From Promethearchaeota archaeon (GTDB lineage Archaea; Asgardarchaeota; Lokiarchaeia; Sigyniarchaeales; SOKP01), in NCBI GenBank assembly GCA_013375475.1, contig JABXKD010000026.1, forward strand, positions 1 to 42,850: a stretch of DNA of 42,850 bases, read 5' to 3'. Position numbers and translations under genes: made by a program. Below are positions 24,963 to 34,836 of the stretch, in pieces (positions within the stretch are counted from its first letter, which is position 1; each line of letters opens with the position of its first letter). The notes under the pieces are model-generated. The model had not been told where the DNA came from, searched no databases, and was given only the letters and a program-made list of their open reading frames with translations.

Positions 24963-26087
24963 ATGAAAGGTTCAAAAAATAGAGCTAGGAGCGATTTTCC
25001 AATTACAGGCTATGCGGCGTATGCTGTAGCTAAATTTTTTACCTCTTTTAAAAAGTTTTCATATTTACTCTCTAGAATTGAAACATTATTATCGCGAGAT
25101 GAGATAAACGAGCTCTCAATTGACAGACCAATTTACATTGTTGGTCTTGCACGTGCGGGAACAACCATCATTTTAGAAATGTTATATAAACACCCATTTT
25201 TAGCGTCGCATAAATATAGACACTTTCTCATGCCATTTTTCCCACATCGATTTAGTCGTATTGTTGACCAATCAAAATTTTTCACTAAACCAAGGGAACG
25301 CGTTCATAAAGATGGAATAATGGTCACTCGCGAAAGTCCTGAAGCTGTGGAGGAAATTTTTTGGAAAGACTTCTTCAATAATAATCATAACGAAGAGATT
25401 TCAAACGTTATGAATGAGACTAGGTCTAATACCAATTTTGAACAATTTTACCGAAATCATATACGAAAGCTTATTATCAACCAAAGATGTTCGCGATATT
25501 TGGCAAAAAATAATTATAATATTACTAGATTAGAATATTTACATCGAATGTTTCCAGATGTTAAGTTTTTACTAATAGTACGAAACCCTGTAAATCAAAT
25601 CGCATCGTTAATTAAACAAACGAGACTTTTTGTGGAAATGGAGAAGAAAAACCCTCTTTTAGCTGATTGGCATAGATTAACTGGACATAGTGAGTTTGGT
25701 CATTATCAATTATGCATAAATACTGGCGATAATGAAATCATTCATAAAATTCGTAGATTATGGAAGAATGAAAACACAAATGTAAAAGGTTGGGCTTATT
25801 ACTGGTCCTCTATATATGATTATATAATGAATCTTCTTGACACAAATAAAGAGATTAAAGAAGCTACTCTTATTATCAGACATGAAGATTTATGTGAAAA
25901 TCCCGCAAACACAATAGATAAAATACTTGAACATACTGAGCTACCTTTACATAATTACGAAAAAATCAAAAACTATTACATCAGACATCTGAATAAACCT
26001 ACATACTATACACCAAATTTTACTACTCAAGAATTACAAGATATATCTGTTATTACTAAGGCAACAGCGTCCCGATTCGGATATTGA
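24963..26087 (+). CDS. PAPS-dependent sulfotransferase-family protein
   Basis: 374 residues. The 5'-phosphosulfate loop is G61-L-A-R-A-G-T-T68 in IYIVGLARAGTTIILEML, and the 3'-phosphate site is FLLIVRNPVNQIASL with R207 and S215. Together these identify the Sulfotransfer_3-like family, which moves sulfate from PAPS to hydroxyl or amino groups. No signal peptide or TM is seen, so it acts on the cytosolic face. Neighbours are two GT2 glycosyltransferases, an acyltransferase and a deacetylase, so a sulfated surface glycan or glycolipid is the likely product. Sulfated sugars are known in archaeal S-layer glycans, which fits. Confidence 0.87.
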   Translation: MKGSKNRARSDFPITGYAAYAVAKFFTSFKKFSYLLSRIETLLSRDEINELSIDRPIYIVGLARAGTTIILEMLYKHPFLASHKYRHFLMPFFPHRFSRIVDQSKFFTKPRERVHKDGIMVTRESPEAVEEIFWKDFFNNNHNEEISNVMNETRSNTNFEQFYRNHIRKLIINQRCSRYLAKNNYNITRLEYLHRMFPDVKFLLIVRNPVNQIASLIKQTRLFVEMEKKNPLLADWHRLTGHSEFGHYQLCINTGDNEIIHKIRRLWKNENTNVKGWAYYWSSIYDYIMNLLDTNKEIKEATLIIRHEDLCENPANTIDKILEHTELPLHNYEKIKNYYIRHLNKPTYYTPNFTTQELQDISVITKATASRFGY

Positions 26088-26109
26088 TAAAATGGCAATT
26101 AAATTGGTG

Positions 26110-27057
26110 TTAATGCTGGGATTTTAGCGTATATATCAACATGTATACCACTAGTGTAAAAAAAAAGCTCAATTTATACAACCTATAAAGAATATCAATT
26201 CGCTTCATCATTCGAAAAATCAAATATGTAAATAGAAATACTGAAATCGTTAAAAATGAGAATGAAAAAATTATATTAAGAACCGTTAAATAACATATGA
26301 AAAGTGCAATATATAACCCAATAAGAATCATAACAAGGTTGAAATATTCCCAGATTGCCCTATTATCGAATATTGCTTCAGATTTATTGCTTATATGCAT
26401 TTTATGAATATAAGATAGTTTTGAATATGATTTCCCATATTGTAAATACTTTTTAAAATTTTGAAATGGATTTCTTGTACCATGATGAATTACTAATCCT
26501 TTTGGTACATAAAATAATCTGTAACCTCCTTTTAATAATCTCCACGAAAATTCTACGTCTTCTAATCGATAGTTTAAAAATCCACTAGTATGGCTCCATA
26601 AACTTTTTTTAAACAACATATTACTTGTGTTAAGAAAATTTACGGGAGAATCCTCGCTTATGATGGTTTTGTTGTTTATGGATGGATTTAATTTATTTTC
26701 GATATCGTCGCGGAAGATAACTTTTCCTGCAACAACATCATTTATATTTAAATGTGGAACCAAATCAGTTAACCAATTTCTTGAAACAAAACAATCAGAA
26801 TCGGTTAAAGCGATAATTTCATTTCTAGCTTCTTTAATGCCAATATTTCTAGCTTTAGCAGAACCAACAGATTTTTTTAGTGAAATACTTCTAATAGGAT
26901 ATTGTTTCAATAGGTCTTTAGTGTTATCTGTTGAACAATCATCAACAATTATAATTTCGTACTGCGGATAGTCCAAATTTGATAAGTTTTTAAATAAATT
27001 TGGTAAATAGTATGCCCTGTTCTTAATAGGGATAACGATTGAGACTGGTTCTAGCAT
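26110..27057 (-). CDS. GT2 glycosyltransferase with C-terminal TM helices
   Basis: 315 residues from the ATG at 27057, where VSIVIPIKNR begins; the upstream in-frame TTG adds only four unlikely residues. The GT-A domain has VDDCSTDNT (38-46), the metal-binding D86-S-D88 and an acceptor-side LEDVEFSWRLLKGG (catalytic ED). Two TM helices follow (about 235-285). It transfers a sugar from a nucleotide donor to a lipid-linked or protein acceptor at the membrane. It is convergent with the sulfotransferase gene, 22 bases apart. Confidence 0.87.
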   Translation of the reverse strand: MLEPVSIVIPIKNRAYYLPNLFKNLSNLDYPQYEIIIVDDCSTDNTKDLLKQYPIRSISLKKSVGSAKARNIGIKEARNEIIALTDSDCFVSRNWLTDLVPHLNINDVVAGKVIFRDDIENKLNPSINNKTIISEDSPVNFLNTSNMLFKKSLWSHTSGFLNYRLEDVEFSWRLLKGGYRLFYVPKGLVIHHGTRNPFQNFKKYLQYGKSYSKLSYIHKMHISNKSEAIFDNRAIWEYFNLVMILIGLYIALFICYLTVLNIIFSFSFLTISVFLFTYLIFRMMKRIDILYRLYKLSFFFTLVVYMLIYTLKSQH

Positions 27058-27148
27058 CGAACTGATCAATATAAACTAGCAACAAATATTAAATATTGTA
27101 AATATAATTAAATTATCGTTAGTTCTATTAAGGAAGCTTACAATAAAT

Positions 27149-28180
27149 ATGGTAAATAAAAAAACCACGATACTAAGAAATCTAGGGCTTAGTTACTTTA
27201 AAAGGATATTAAAAGTAATTAACGGTCCTGTATTTGTAAGCGCATTCTTTACTCGTGATTGTAATTATAATTGTCATTATTGTGCCACTTCAAAAAGTCA
27301 AAAAAATCCAGATATTTCTATCAAACAATGGAAAAATATTGTGACTAATGTTTATAATCAAGGATGCCGGTTTTTTACAATTTATGGGGGTGAACCAACG
27401 CTTCGGTCAGACTTAGGGGAGCTTTTAAGACATTGTATCGATTTAAATATGCATACTCATGTAGTTACAAACGGTTCTCTATTGACTGAACGCTTACTTG
27501 AAGAGTTTGCTTCTTACGGATATTTGGTTTTAGGTATAGGCATTGATGGTCTTTCGGAAACTAGTTTTAGTCCTAAAAAATATCGCCCCGAATTGATAAA
27601 TTTACTACAAAGTATAAAAGAAAGATATCCTGACAATATAGATTATAGTATCCATGTTTTAACGACGAATGAAAACATAACTGAACTTATTCCATTAATA
27701 AAAGCGATCAACAATAATTTAGATTGTCGTTTTTCAATAGATCCTGTACATTCCTCATCAAGCGCCGATGATCAATATCAATTTAGAAGTTTTTGTCCTG
27801 AATTATTGCTAGATAAGAATATGATGAGTCGATTGAGGAAAGTTATTATAAATTTAAAAAGACAAGGTATCCAGATCTGGTCTCCAAATGCATATTATTA
27901 TTATATGAATAAATGGTATAACAGGAAATATTCGTGGGACTGTGCTGCTGGCGATTTATATTATGCTATTAACAATGATGGATCAATAATGCTTTGTGAA
28001 GATGTTAATACTGATATTGAATTTAATGAGTTTATTCAATTACCTCGGAAAAAAAGAGTTAACCTCATAAAAAAGTTCAAGTTTGAATATTGTAATTGTT
28101 TTAAACCATGCTATTGGAACCCTACAAATTTTGTCAAGCATCCAATTAGAAGTTTTATTTACCAATATAGATTTAAATAA
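27149..28180 (+). CDS. Radical SAM protein with a SPASM/twitch-like C-terminus
   Basis: 343 residues. The radical SAM centre is C38-NYN-C42-HY-C45, then YGGEPTLRSDL (the GGEP SAM-binding strand) and VTNGSLL. The C-terminus has a C-x12-G-x4-C pattern (WDCAAG ... NDGSIMLCED) and a short C-N-C-F-K-P-C, enough for one auxiliary cluster. This resembles twitch/SPASM enzymes that act on peptides or nucleotide-sugar-type substrates. It lacks the PCP_red-like domain of the operon at 14359-21779. It lies within the surface-polymer region between a GT2 and an alpha/beta hydrolase. No precursor peptide was found next to it. Confidence 0.85.
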   Translation: MVNKKTTILRNLGLSYFKRILKVINGPVFVSAFFTRDCNYNCHYCATSKSQKNPDISIKQWKNIVTNVYNQGCRFFTIYGGEPTLRSDLGELLRHCIDLNMHTHVVTNGSLLTERLLEEFASYGYLVLGIGIDGLSETSFSPKKYRPELINLLQSIKERYPDNIDYSIHVLTTNENITELIPLIKAINNNLDCRFSIDPVHSSSSADDQYQFRSFCPELLLDKNMMSRLRKVIINLKRQGIQIWSPNAYYYYMNKWYNRKYSWDCAAGDLYYAINNDGSIMLCEDVNTDIEFNEFIQLPRKKRVNLIKKFKFEYCNCFKPCYWNPTNFVKHPIRSFIYQYRFK

Positions 28181-28197
28181 CAGTTTTTGATTAAAAC

Positions 28198-28977
28198 TTG
28201 CCTTATATTAACATAAATCGATTGGAAATTTATTACCTTGAAAATGAAATAAAAGGAACTCCCTTGGTATTTATTCATGGATGGTTAGGCCGTTCACTTG
28301 AGTGGATTTATCAATTAAATCACTTCAAATCAAGAGAGCATATTATATTATTAGATTTACCTGGTTTTGGAAAATCGAATAAACCAAATACTAAGTATTC
28401 GATTGAATTTTTTACAGAAGTAATATTAGAATTTCTTAAATTACTTGGATATGAAGAAGCAATTCTTATAGGTCATTCATTAGGAGGAATGATAGCACAA
28501 AATATAACTATTCAAAACCCAAATTTGGTGAAGAAACTCATCTTAATTAGTACATCCGCTATTTCTCAATCCATTAAAAAAAAAGTATTATTATTTTGGG
28601 TAAATATAATTTTCAAATTAAGGTATACTAATTTCTTGAAAAACACAATCAAACGAATTAATTCAACGAATTCTGAAAATAGTGAGGTAAAAAGACAATT
28701 TAAGAACGCTTTAAAAATTCCTAAGTCGGTGGTATTAAGTACGTTTCGCCATATGACATCTAAATTAACCAAAAACGAACATATTTCTGAAATTTCTCAA
28801 CCCACTCTTATTATTTATGGAACTGAAGATAGAATCATTTCTGAATCAATGATCATTTCTTTGAATAATCTCATCTCTAACTCAGTTACAAAACTAATTA
28901 ATAAAAGTTCACATAGAGTATTGGTTGAAAATTACGAAATAGTTAACATTACGATTGATAAATTTATTAAAGAGTAG
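28198..28977 (+). CDS. Alpha/beta-hydrolase-fold enzyme
   Basis: 259 residues. Full catalytic triad in order: nucleophile S94 in IGHSLGGM, acid D211 in YGTEDRII, and H239 in SSHRVLVENYE. The oxyanion strand HGW is at 28-30 (IHGWLGRS, with H27). Such proteins hydrolyse esters, lactones or C-C bonds in the cytosol. The start is TTG at 28198, 17 bases after the radical SAM gene, so the two are probably co-transcribed. Its last 11 bases overlap the 3' end of the convergent acyltransferase gene. Confidence 0.87.
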   Translation: MPYININRLEIYYLENEIKGTPLVFIHGWLGRSLEWIYQLNHFKSREHIILLDLPGFGKSNKPNTKYSIEFFTEVILEFLKLLGYEEAILIGHSLGGMIAQNITIQNPNLVKKLILISTSAISQSIKKKVLLFWVNIIFKLRYTNFLKNTIKRINSTNSENSEVKRQFKNALKIPKSVVLSTFRHMTSKLTKNEHISEISQPTLIIYGTEDRIISESMIISLNNLISNSVTKLINKSSHRVLVENYEIVNITIDKFIKE

Positions 28978-30094
28978 TTCTATATTTTTTATCTACTTCT
29001 TCTTTTTCTGATTGAGTTAATTGTCTTATAACCTTAGCAGGTGAGCCAAAAGCAATAGAAAACGGAGGAATGTCATCTGTCACCAATGAATTTGCTCCAA
29101 TAATCGATCCTTCACCAATTGTAACTCCGGGTAGAATAATAGAATAGGCTCCTATTCTTGCATTTCTACATACCTTAATCGGTCCAAAGCTAAAACTTCC
29201 ATGTCGAATATTCATTGCATTATGTGTAATTAATTTTACTCCTATACCACATCCACTACCCTCTTCAAATTCAATTAATTCAGGTAATAAAGGATCTGGT
29301 GCTGCTTTTTGAGAAATAGAGCAATTTTCGCCAACTTTCATTCCAATAAATCGAAACAATGCATTTTTAGCTCTTGGCCATCCAATTAAGTAGGTGATTA
29401 TTAACGAGATTAAATGATTAAAAGCACCTCTTACAAACCAAGACACAGAAGATCCTTTGGTCTGAAGATATTGCGCTATAATCAACATTGGTACAGGAGT
29501 GAAAACAAATTCGTCAGTATCTATATTAATATGAGTTATATTTCCCTTAACTTCAATTTCGAAATCAGGTCTTTTATGTTTCCAAATTTTTCTAGCTTTC
29601 ATCAGATCCTTGAAAAAAGTCAGAAAATCCGTATTTACTAAAACCAGTAATAAACTTAGAACGAAAATCATAGGTAACAACAACAGAAGTAACATTAGTC
29701 TTACATTGAGAGTGAGATCTTGATTAAATAAAACACTAGCATAAGAATAATGAACTGCAATGAATGTAACTAAGACAAAACCTAATAAACTAAAAACATA
29801 TATAATTGAACCTCCCATATGTTTAACTTTAGCTAAATTATATCCTAAAACATATAATAAAAGAAAAAATGAATAACCAATGAAAATTCCACCATAGACA
29901 TATAAACTGTAATTATAGAAAATTGCCAAAAACCAAGGCCTTATATAGCCATATAATAAATCGATCCAAGGAATTGATACGAAAATATGACTTATTATCA
30001 AGAGAGCAATTAGAATTACGCTTAAAATTAGGAAAAGAAATGAAATTATGAAACCTTTCGTCCAAAATTTCATTTTACCCGAAACTTTTGACAT
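28967..30094 (-). CDS. Membrane-anchored hexapeptide-repeat (LbH) acyltransferase
   Basis: 375 residues. Four hydrophobic helices lie at about 13-38, 55-85, 96-118 and 132-155. A polar region follows, then a left-handed beta-helix at about 252-350 with hexapeptide turns (IGAYSIILPGVTIGEGSIIG) and the family end FGSPAKVIRQL. Such enzymes transfer an acetyl or other acyl group from CoA to a sugar hydroxyl or amine. The four TM helices in front suggest that it works on a lipid-linked glycan. The start is ATG at 30094. Divergent from the GT2 at 30204. Confidence 0.85.
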   Translation of the reverse strand: MSKVSGKMKFWTKGFIISFLFLILSVILIALLIISHIFVSIPWIDLLYGYIRPWFLAIFYNYSLYVYGGIFIGYSFFLLLYVLGYNLAKVKHMGGSIIYVFSLLGFVLVTFIAVHYSYASVLFNQDLTLNVRLMLLLLLLPMIFVLSLLLVLVNTDFLTFFKDLMKARKIWKHKRPDFEIEVKGNITHINIDTDEFVFTPVPMLIIAQYLQTKGSSVSWFVRGAFNHLISLIITYLIGWPRAKNALFRFIGMKVGENCSISQKAAPDPLLPELIEFEEGSGCGIGVKLITHNAMNIRHGSFSFGPIKVCRNARIGAYSIILPGVTIGEGSIIGANSLVTDDIPPFSIAFGSPAKVIRQLTQSEKEEVDKKYRTTL

Positions 30095-30203
30095 TGTCTT
30101 AATTTTGTATCAATTAATTATTTAATCAATCTAGTATTAATATAGAATAATAACACATCATCCTCTAATAATATATAAATTTTCGTTTATCCTTAACAAA
30201 GAA

Positions 30204-30986
30204 ATGAATTATAAACCTAATATTACAGTAATTGTCCCTACTTATAATGAGGAAAAGTATATAAAAGACACATTAGTGGCAGTTAAACAGCAGAAATGTG
30301 ATCTTACTTATGAAGTTATCGTGGTTGATGGACAAAGCACTGATAATTCGGTCTCAATAGCAGAAAAATTTGCGAAAGTGTATATTTCGCCAAAAAAAGG
30401 CAAAGCATTTCAATTGAACCATGGGATATCTAAAACATCTGGCGAACTAGTTATCTTTTTAGATGCAGATACAATAATTCCTCCGGACTTTTTTCAAAAA
30501 ATCTATAAAATCTTTGAAACACATGAAAATCTATATGCTTGTAGCGCGAGAGTTAATTATCATAATGGAAAGGCTATTTCGTTTAAGATAGCCTCACATC
30601 GATTTATATTCACCCAATATTTCATTCTTAACTTTAATATGCATATATTTTATCTTTTAAAATCATTATTAGGATATCCTGAACTTGCAGGATGTAATAT
30701 GATCGTGAGGAGAGATATCTTATTAAAATCTGGAGGATTTAAGACACCTCCAAACTCATTGGGAATCGATAAGGTTTTCTCAGATTCGTTGATATATCTG
30801 ACCAAAAAGATGAAAAAGGGAAAAGTTAGAACTCTGAATTTTATATCAGTATTAACAAGTGGAAGACATTTAACTATTAAGCGAAGTTATAAACGATTTA
30901 TCCAATATATCTTAAAAAAAGATATATATTATGAACTAGCTAAAAAAGATGAATTGGCTAGTATCTCGCAGCAGAATACTACCTAA
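30204..30986 (+). CDS. GT2 glycosyltransferase, soluble type
   Basis: 260 residues. ITVIVPTYNEEKYIKDTL (7-24) opens the GT-A fold, with VDGQSTDNS (41-49), KKGKAFQLNHGI, and the metal-binding D87-A-D89. The acceptor region reads GGFKTPPNSLGIDKVFSDSL. No clear TM segment follows, though residues 145-165 are moderately hydrophobic, so membrane association is possible. It is directly followed (35 bases) by a radical SAM gene with a strong GGGGAG ribosome-binding site, so the pair forms an operon. Donor and acceptor are unknown. Confidence 0.87.
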   Translation: MNYKPNITVIVPTYNEEKYIKDTLVAVKQQKCDLTYEVIVVDGQSTDNSVSIAEKFAKVYISPKKGKAFQLNHGISKTSGELVIFLDADTIIPPDFFQKIYKIFETHENLYACSARVNYHNGKAISFKIASHRFIFTQYFILNFNMHIFYLLKSLLGYPELAGCNMIVRRDILLKSGGFKTPPNSLGIDKVFSDSLIYLTKKMKKGKVRTLNFISVLTSGRHLTIKRSYKRFIQYILKKDIYYELAKKDELASISQQNTT

Positions 30987-31021
30987 TAAGTTTAAAAATA
31001 AAAAAGTCTAAAGGGGAGATA

Positions 31022-32476
31022 ATGAAATCGATTTTGATTTATCCACAACTTGAATTTGCAAAAGTTCAAATCCCTACTCCCCCCTATTCTATTTTATTTA
31101 TAGCAGATTACCTACTTAAAAGAAGCGTGGATGTGAAAATCTTCGATTTACGATTTGATAAACTATCTCAAGTGTTTGATGCTATTTCCAATAAAGAACC
31201 TGAATTTATTGGCATTTCAGTAATGACTGGTCCACAAATTCAATACGCTCTAAAGGTCTGTGAAGATATCAAGAAAAAGTTTAACAACATTAAAATCGTC
31301 TGGGGTGGAGTTCACGCAACTATTCTTCCAGCACAAACTCTTCAAAATAATAATGTAGATTTTGTTATTCGAAGGGAAGGAGAAAAGGCTTATTATGAAC
31401 TCGTAAGTGGTAAAAACATAAGTCAAATTAAAAGCCTTTCATTTAAGAAGAATAAGAAAATATTCCATAATCCTAATGCTAACATATTAACTAGTTCTGA
31501 ATTAAATGATTTGAGCATACCTTGGACTTTAATCAATCCTAAGCGTTATGTAAGAAATGGGAATTTTAATATTATAACGAGTAGGGGTTGTCCTTTTAAA
31601 TGTGCTTTTTGCTACAATACACTATTTAATAATGTGTGGAGAGGATGGACCGCAGACAAATGCATTCGAGAACTTGATAAATGCTTAAATTTTGGTGCTA
31701 AGAAACTTACTTTCTACGATGATTATTTTTTTGCCAATTCAAAACGGATAAAAGATCTATTTTTATATTTTAAGGAACAAGATATTAATTGGAAAGCAGA
31801 ATTACGCGTTAATCGCCTCGATTATTCATTAGCTCAAGAAGCAAAAAGTCATGGTTGCACTCAATTATATTTTGGAGCAGAATCAGGCTCTCAACGAGTG
31901 TTAAATATTTTAAATAAAAACACGTCAATTAAAGACATAATCCAAAGTGCTAAAATTACAAAAGCTGCAGACTTAAGTGCTGACTATAGTTGGATGGTTG
32001 GGATACCTGGTGAAACTAAAGCAGATGTAAAAAAAACTATAAGTTTAATAAAAATAATTAAAGAGATCAATCCTGAAAGCGAATTTTCTATAAAAATACT
32101 CTTTCCTTATCCAAAAACTCAGATTCAAGATCTTGCCAAACGAGAAGGCTTTAGACCACCGAATAATCTTTTTGATTGGGCAAAGATTCGGAGAGATCGT
32201 GCACCAAAGTATTTGAAAAATAAAAATCAACTAGAAATGATCTCAATTACCAGTGCTATCATAGGGAGGAAAGTTTTTGAACAAGAAAACATACCCATTT
32301 TTAAATTGCTTAGAGGACTGGCAGATTTTAGGTGGAAATATGAAGCTTTTGGTGCGGGAATTGAAAATTTTTTCTTTAAAATTTTTAGGGAATTGATAGA
32401 TAAAGTAGTAAGTGGAAGAAATTCTGTTGAATACGATTCATTTACGCATGAATTTGTATCAATAAAAGAAGATTAG
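31022..32476 (+). CDS. B12-binding-domain radical SAM protein downstream of GT2
   Basis: 484 residues. B12-binding-type domain (1-125) with PPYSILFIADYLLKRSVDVKI, ISVMTGPQ and VWGGVHATILP. Radical SAM centre C190-PFK-C194-AF-C197, then YNTLFNNVWRGWTADKCIREL, FGAESGSQRVLNIL and GIPGETKADV. The D-x-H-x2-G base-off motif is absent. Co-transcribed with the preceding GT2. Candidate reactions are methylation or oxidation of a sugar or lipid carbon in a surface polymer. Ribosome-binding site GGGGAG. Confidence 0.87.
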   Translation: MKSILIYPQLEFAKVQIPTPPYSILFIADYLLKRSVDVKIFDLRFDKLSQVFDAISNKEPEFIGISVMTGPQIQYALKVCEDIKKKFNNIKIVWGGVHATILPAQTLQNNNVDFVIRREGEKAYYELVSGKNISQIKSLSFKKNKKIFHNPNANILTSSELNDLSIPWTLINPKRYVRNGNFNIITSRGCPFKCAFCYNTLFNNVWRGWTADKCIRELDKCLNFGAKKLTFYDDYFFANSKRIKDLFLYFKEQDINWKAELRVNRLDYSLAQEAKSHGCTQLYFGAESGSQRVLNILNKNTSIKDIIQSAKITKAADLSADYSWMVGIPGETKADVKKTISLIKIIKEINPESEFSIKILFPYPKTQIQDLAKREGFRPPNNLFDWAKIRRDRAPKYLKNKNQLEMISITSAIIGRKVFEQENIPIFKLLRGLADFRWKYEAFGAGIENFFFKIFRELIDKVVSGRNSVEYDSFTHEFVSIKED

Positions 32477-32630
32477 GATTTTAACCAAAAACTAATGAAT
32501 TTTATATCTGCTTTAACGAAATTCCCAAGTTGCTAGTAAAAGTGTATAATGTTTTTTATCAATATACTAAAGAATATATATGTGTTAGGTCATTTTTTTC
32601 TTAATCATAATAATTTAGAGTGAAAATTTA

Positions 32631-33131
32631 TTGGTGGATATAGACTATAATAAAGCCTTTACATGCCCTAAATGTGGGGTAGCTGGTAATATATATCTTG
32701 TAAAAGTAGCCGGGAACAAAATCATTGTTAAACAAAGATGCCCCGTTCATGGTGGCAGAGAATTCAAAGTTCCTTTAAAGGAAAAGGAGAAATATATTGA
32801 TCTCATCCAGGAGGGTGTTTTTCGGTGTTTTAAATGTGGAAAGGAAGCTGAACAAAGTTATAGGAGAGATTCAAAACCTTGGACCTTAATTAAAACATCT
32901 TGTCCAACTCACGGAGCGTTAACCACTCAAAAAATTTGGGGTACCATTTACAACGAAATTTCTAGCGGTATAGTTGCAACACCACAAACCGTCCAACCAC
33001 AGCCTTCCCAAGTTGAAGATTTACCTACAGAAAATATGTCTAGTGAAGAGAGGAAGTTTTGTCCGAATTGTGGAGCCAAATTGGAGGAATCCGGAACTTT
33101 TTGCGGTGAATGTGGCTCAAAATTAAACTAA
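32631..33131 (+). CDS. Triple zinc-site protein (two CxxC-CPxH modules plus zinc ribbon)
   Basis: 166 residues and no TM. Three zinc sites are readable: C12-PK-C15 with C37-PV-H40; C66-FK-C69 with C91-PT-H94; and a C-terminal ribbon C144-PN-C147-G with C158-GE-C161-G. The first two modules are internal repeats (CPxHG turn each). The start is TTG at 32631 or the adjacent GTG at 32634; GAGTGA lies ten bases upstream. It may bind nucleic acid or protein; nothing decides. Confidence 0.78.
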   Translation: MVDIDYNKAFTCPKCGVAGNIYLVKVAGNKIIVKQRCPVHGGREFKVPLKEKEKYIDLIQEGVFRCFKCGKEAEQSYRRDSKPWTLIKTSCPTHGALTTQKIWGTIYNEISSGIVATPQTVQPQPSQVEDLPTENMSSEERKFCPNCGAKLEESGTFCGECGSKLN

Positions 33132-33248
33132 TTTATTTTATTTACATTTTTAATATTATTTCTTTTTATACACATATTGAGCCTAAAGTATAGAAAACAC
33201 GAAGTAACACATAGATCCATTAATTTTGGATTAAATAGGATAAAAGTT

Positions 33249-33259
33249 AAAAAAAAAAA
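33249..33259 (-). terminator. T11 terminator for the gene at 33284
   Basis: Run of eleven A on the plus strand, T11 on the minus strand, 25 bases past the stop of the minus-strand gene. Confidence 0.4.
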
Positions 33260-33283
33260 TGAAAATAATTAGTCAGAATTATT

Positions 33284-33769
33284 TTAAATTCTAGAATCAC
33301 TTGTAGGAGGATTTGTATCTACTTTTTTCTGGTTGAAAATGTCTGACATTATACCGAAAAAAGCTGCTTGTCTTTGCCTAAAAACCCCTTTTTCCTCATT
33401 CTTATTTTGCTGTAATATTATGGGCCATTTCTTTAATTTTGGATTCCCACTTCCATCAATTTTTAGAGTACCATCTTTTGTTCTTACTTTTATGAATAAT
33501 ATAAGAACTCCTTCTTTTTTTAAGTCGATTCTATCTACATCATGCCACCTTACCCACTTGCTTTTTCCAGAAGAATAAGGCGAACCTCTCATTGCTGTTA
33601 TCTGTATCCTCCAAGCAAACCCGTTGTCACTTGCGATGAAAAATCCATTTTCTTTACCGAGTCTGCATTTTGAGGTAATGATGGGATCACCTACAGCGTC
33701 TTGACTCATCATTTTTTCAAACTTTTCAACTCTATCGGAAGAAACCTCCCAACCACTCATTATTGGCAT
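33284..33769 (-). CDS. Hypothetical beta-rich protein, possibly PH-like
   Basis: 161 residues and no membrane segment. The middle (about 38-115) is a succession of beta strands (GFFIASDNGFAWRIQIT, KWVRWHDVDRIDLK, VLILFIKVR, GTLKIDGS) resembling the open barrel of PH-like domains, followed by a helix (RQRQAAFFGIMSDIFNQ) as in those folds. That comparison is structural impression only. GGTGAT precedes the ATG at 33769, which supports this start. Confidence 0.65.
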   Translation of the reverse strand: MPIMSGWEVSSDRVEKFEKMMSQDAVGDPIITSKCRLGKENGFFIASDNGFAWRIQITAMRGSPYSSGKSKWVRWHDVDRIDLKKEGVLILFIKVRTKDGTLKIDGSGNPKLKKWPIILQQNKNEEKGVFRQRQAAFFGIMSDIFNQKKVDTNPPTSDSRI

Positions 33770-34017
33770 TCTATCACCCTTTATTTTTTATATATGATTT
33801 CTTTATACGATAATATTCTTAATAACATCAGTAAATATATAAGAATATTCTTTTTTTTTTGCCAGTTTTGAATGGAATCATCAGTTTTAGTTTTCTAAAC
33901 TTTAGAAATTTTTAAGAAACATAGATTGACTTTTAACAAATATAATCTTTAAAATTAAAGAGATTAAAAGTTTTAAAAAATTAATTTAAATTAGAACTAA
34001 AGATTTATGCTAACTTA

Positions 34018-34788
34018 ATGAAGATTGTATTAACCTTTGATATTGAAAGGGACATTCCAGGAGTGTTCAATTCTTATTTTGGAGTTAAGTTCGGATTACT
34101 GAAAATATTAAAAATTTTAGATGAATTCAAGATCAAAGCTACTTTTTTCTGCACTGGAGATATAATTGAACGCTTCCCAGAGTATGTAAAGTTAATTGAA
34201 CGAAAAGATCATGAGATTGCTTGTCATGGTTTAAATCATGAACGCTTAAAGCGACTAAATTTTAATGAATGTCGTCAAACGATCTATCAGAATAAGGAAC
34301 TTTTAGAGAATTGTTGCCAACATTCAGATATTATTGGGTTTAGAGCGCCTTATTTAAAACCTCCTTCATACTTATTTAAAATTTTAGCTAACTTAGGTTT
34401 TAAATATGATTCCTCGATAAGTTCCCCTAAAAATTTGAAAAAATACCAAGCAATTGACGCCCAAATTTATGAATTTCCTCCTTCTAAATATAATATCTAT
34501 TTTAGGATACCTCTAAATCTTAAATTTTTCTCAAAAAGGGTCTTTAATAAGGAGCTAGTAATAATATATTTTCATCCATGGGAAGCGATAGATATGAAGG
34601 CTCTTATTTTCAACCAAACTAACTTATTTAATAAATCTAAAAATCTTATTTTTAGACCCGATCGTTGGGTTAATACTGGAGATAAATTTATACAAAGGTT
34701 AAGAAATTTTATCAAGGAGGGCTTTTCTAAACAGGTAGAATTTGGTACTTTAAAGGATTTAATTAATAACGAAAAAACCCCATCCTAA
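34018..34788 (+). CDS. NodB-type polysaccharide deacetylase
   Basis: 256 residues. Family motifs in order: T6-F-D8 then E10 (motif 1, base/metal), ACH70-GLN-H74 (motif 2, H-x3-H zinc ligands), GFR109-AP-Y112 (motif 3), and YFH186-PWE (motif 5). The canonical TFDD is TFDIERD here, so the second acidic metal ligand may be E10. It removes acetyl groups from N-acetylated sugars. No signal peptide is seen, so it would act on a precursor in the cytosol, consistent with a lipid-linked glycan pathway. Confidence 0.85.
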   Translation: MKIVLTFDIERDIPGVFNSYFGVKFGLLKILKILDEFKIKATFFCTGDIIERFPEYVKLIERKDHEIACHGLNHERLKRLNFNECRQTIYQNKELLENCCQHSDIIGFRAPYLKPPSYLFKILANLGFKYDSSISSPKNLKKYQAIDAQIYEFPPSKYNIYFRIPLNLKFFSKRVFNKELVIIYFHPWEAIDMKALIFNQTNLFNKSKNLIFRPDRWVNTGDKFIQRLRNFIKEGFSKQVEFGTLKDLINNEKTPS

Positions 34789-34836
34789 TTTGTAATATCA
34801 TTATTTTGAGGATCAATGAACTCTATTTCGGAAAAA

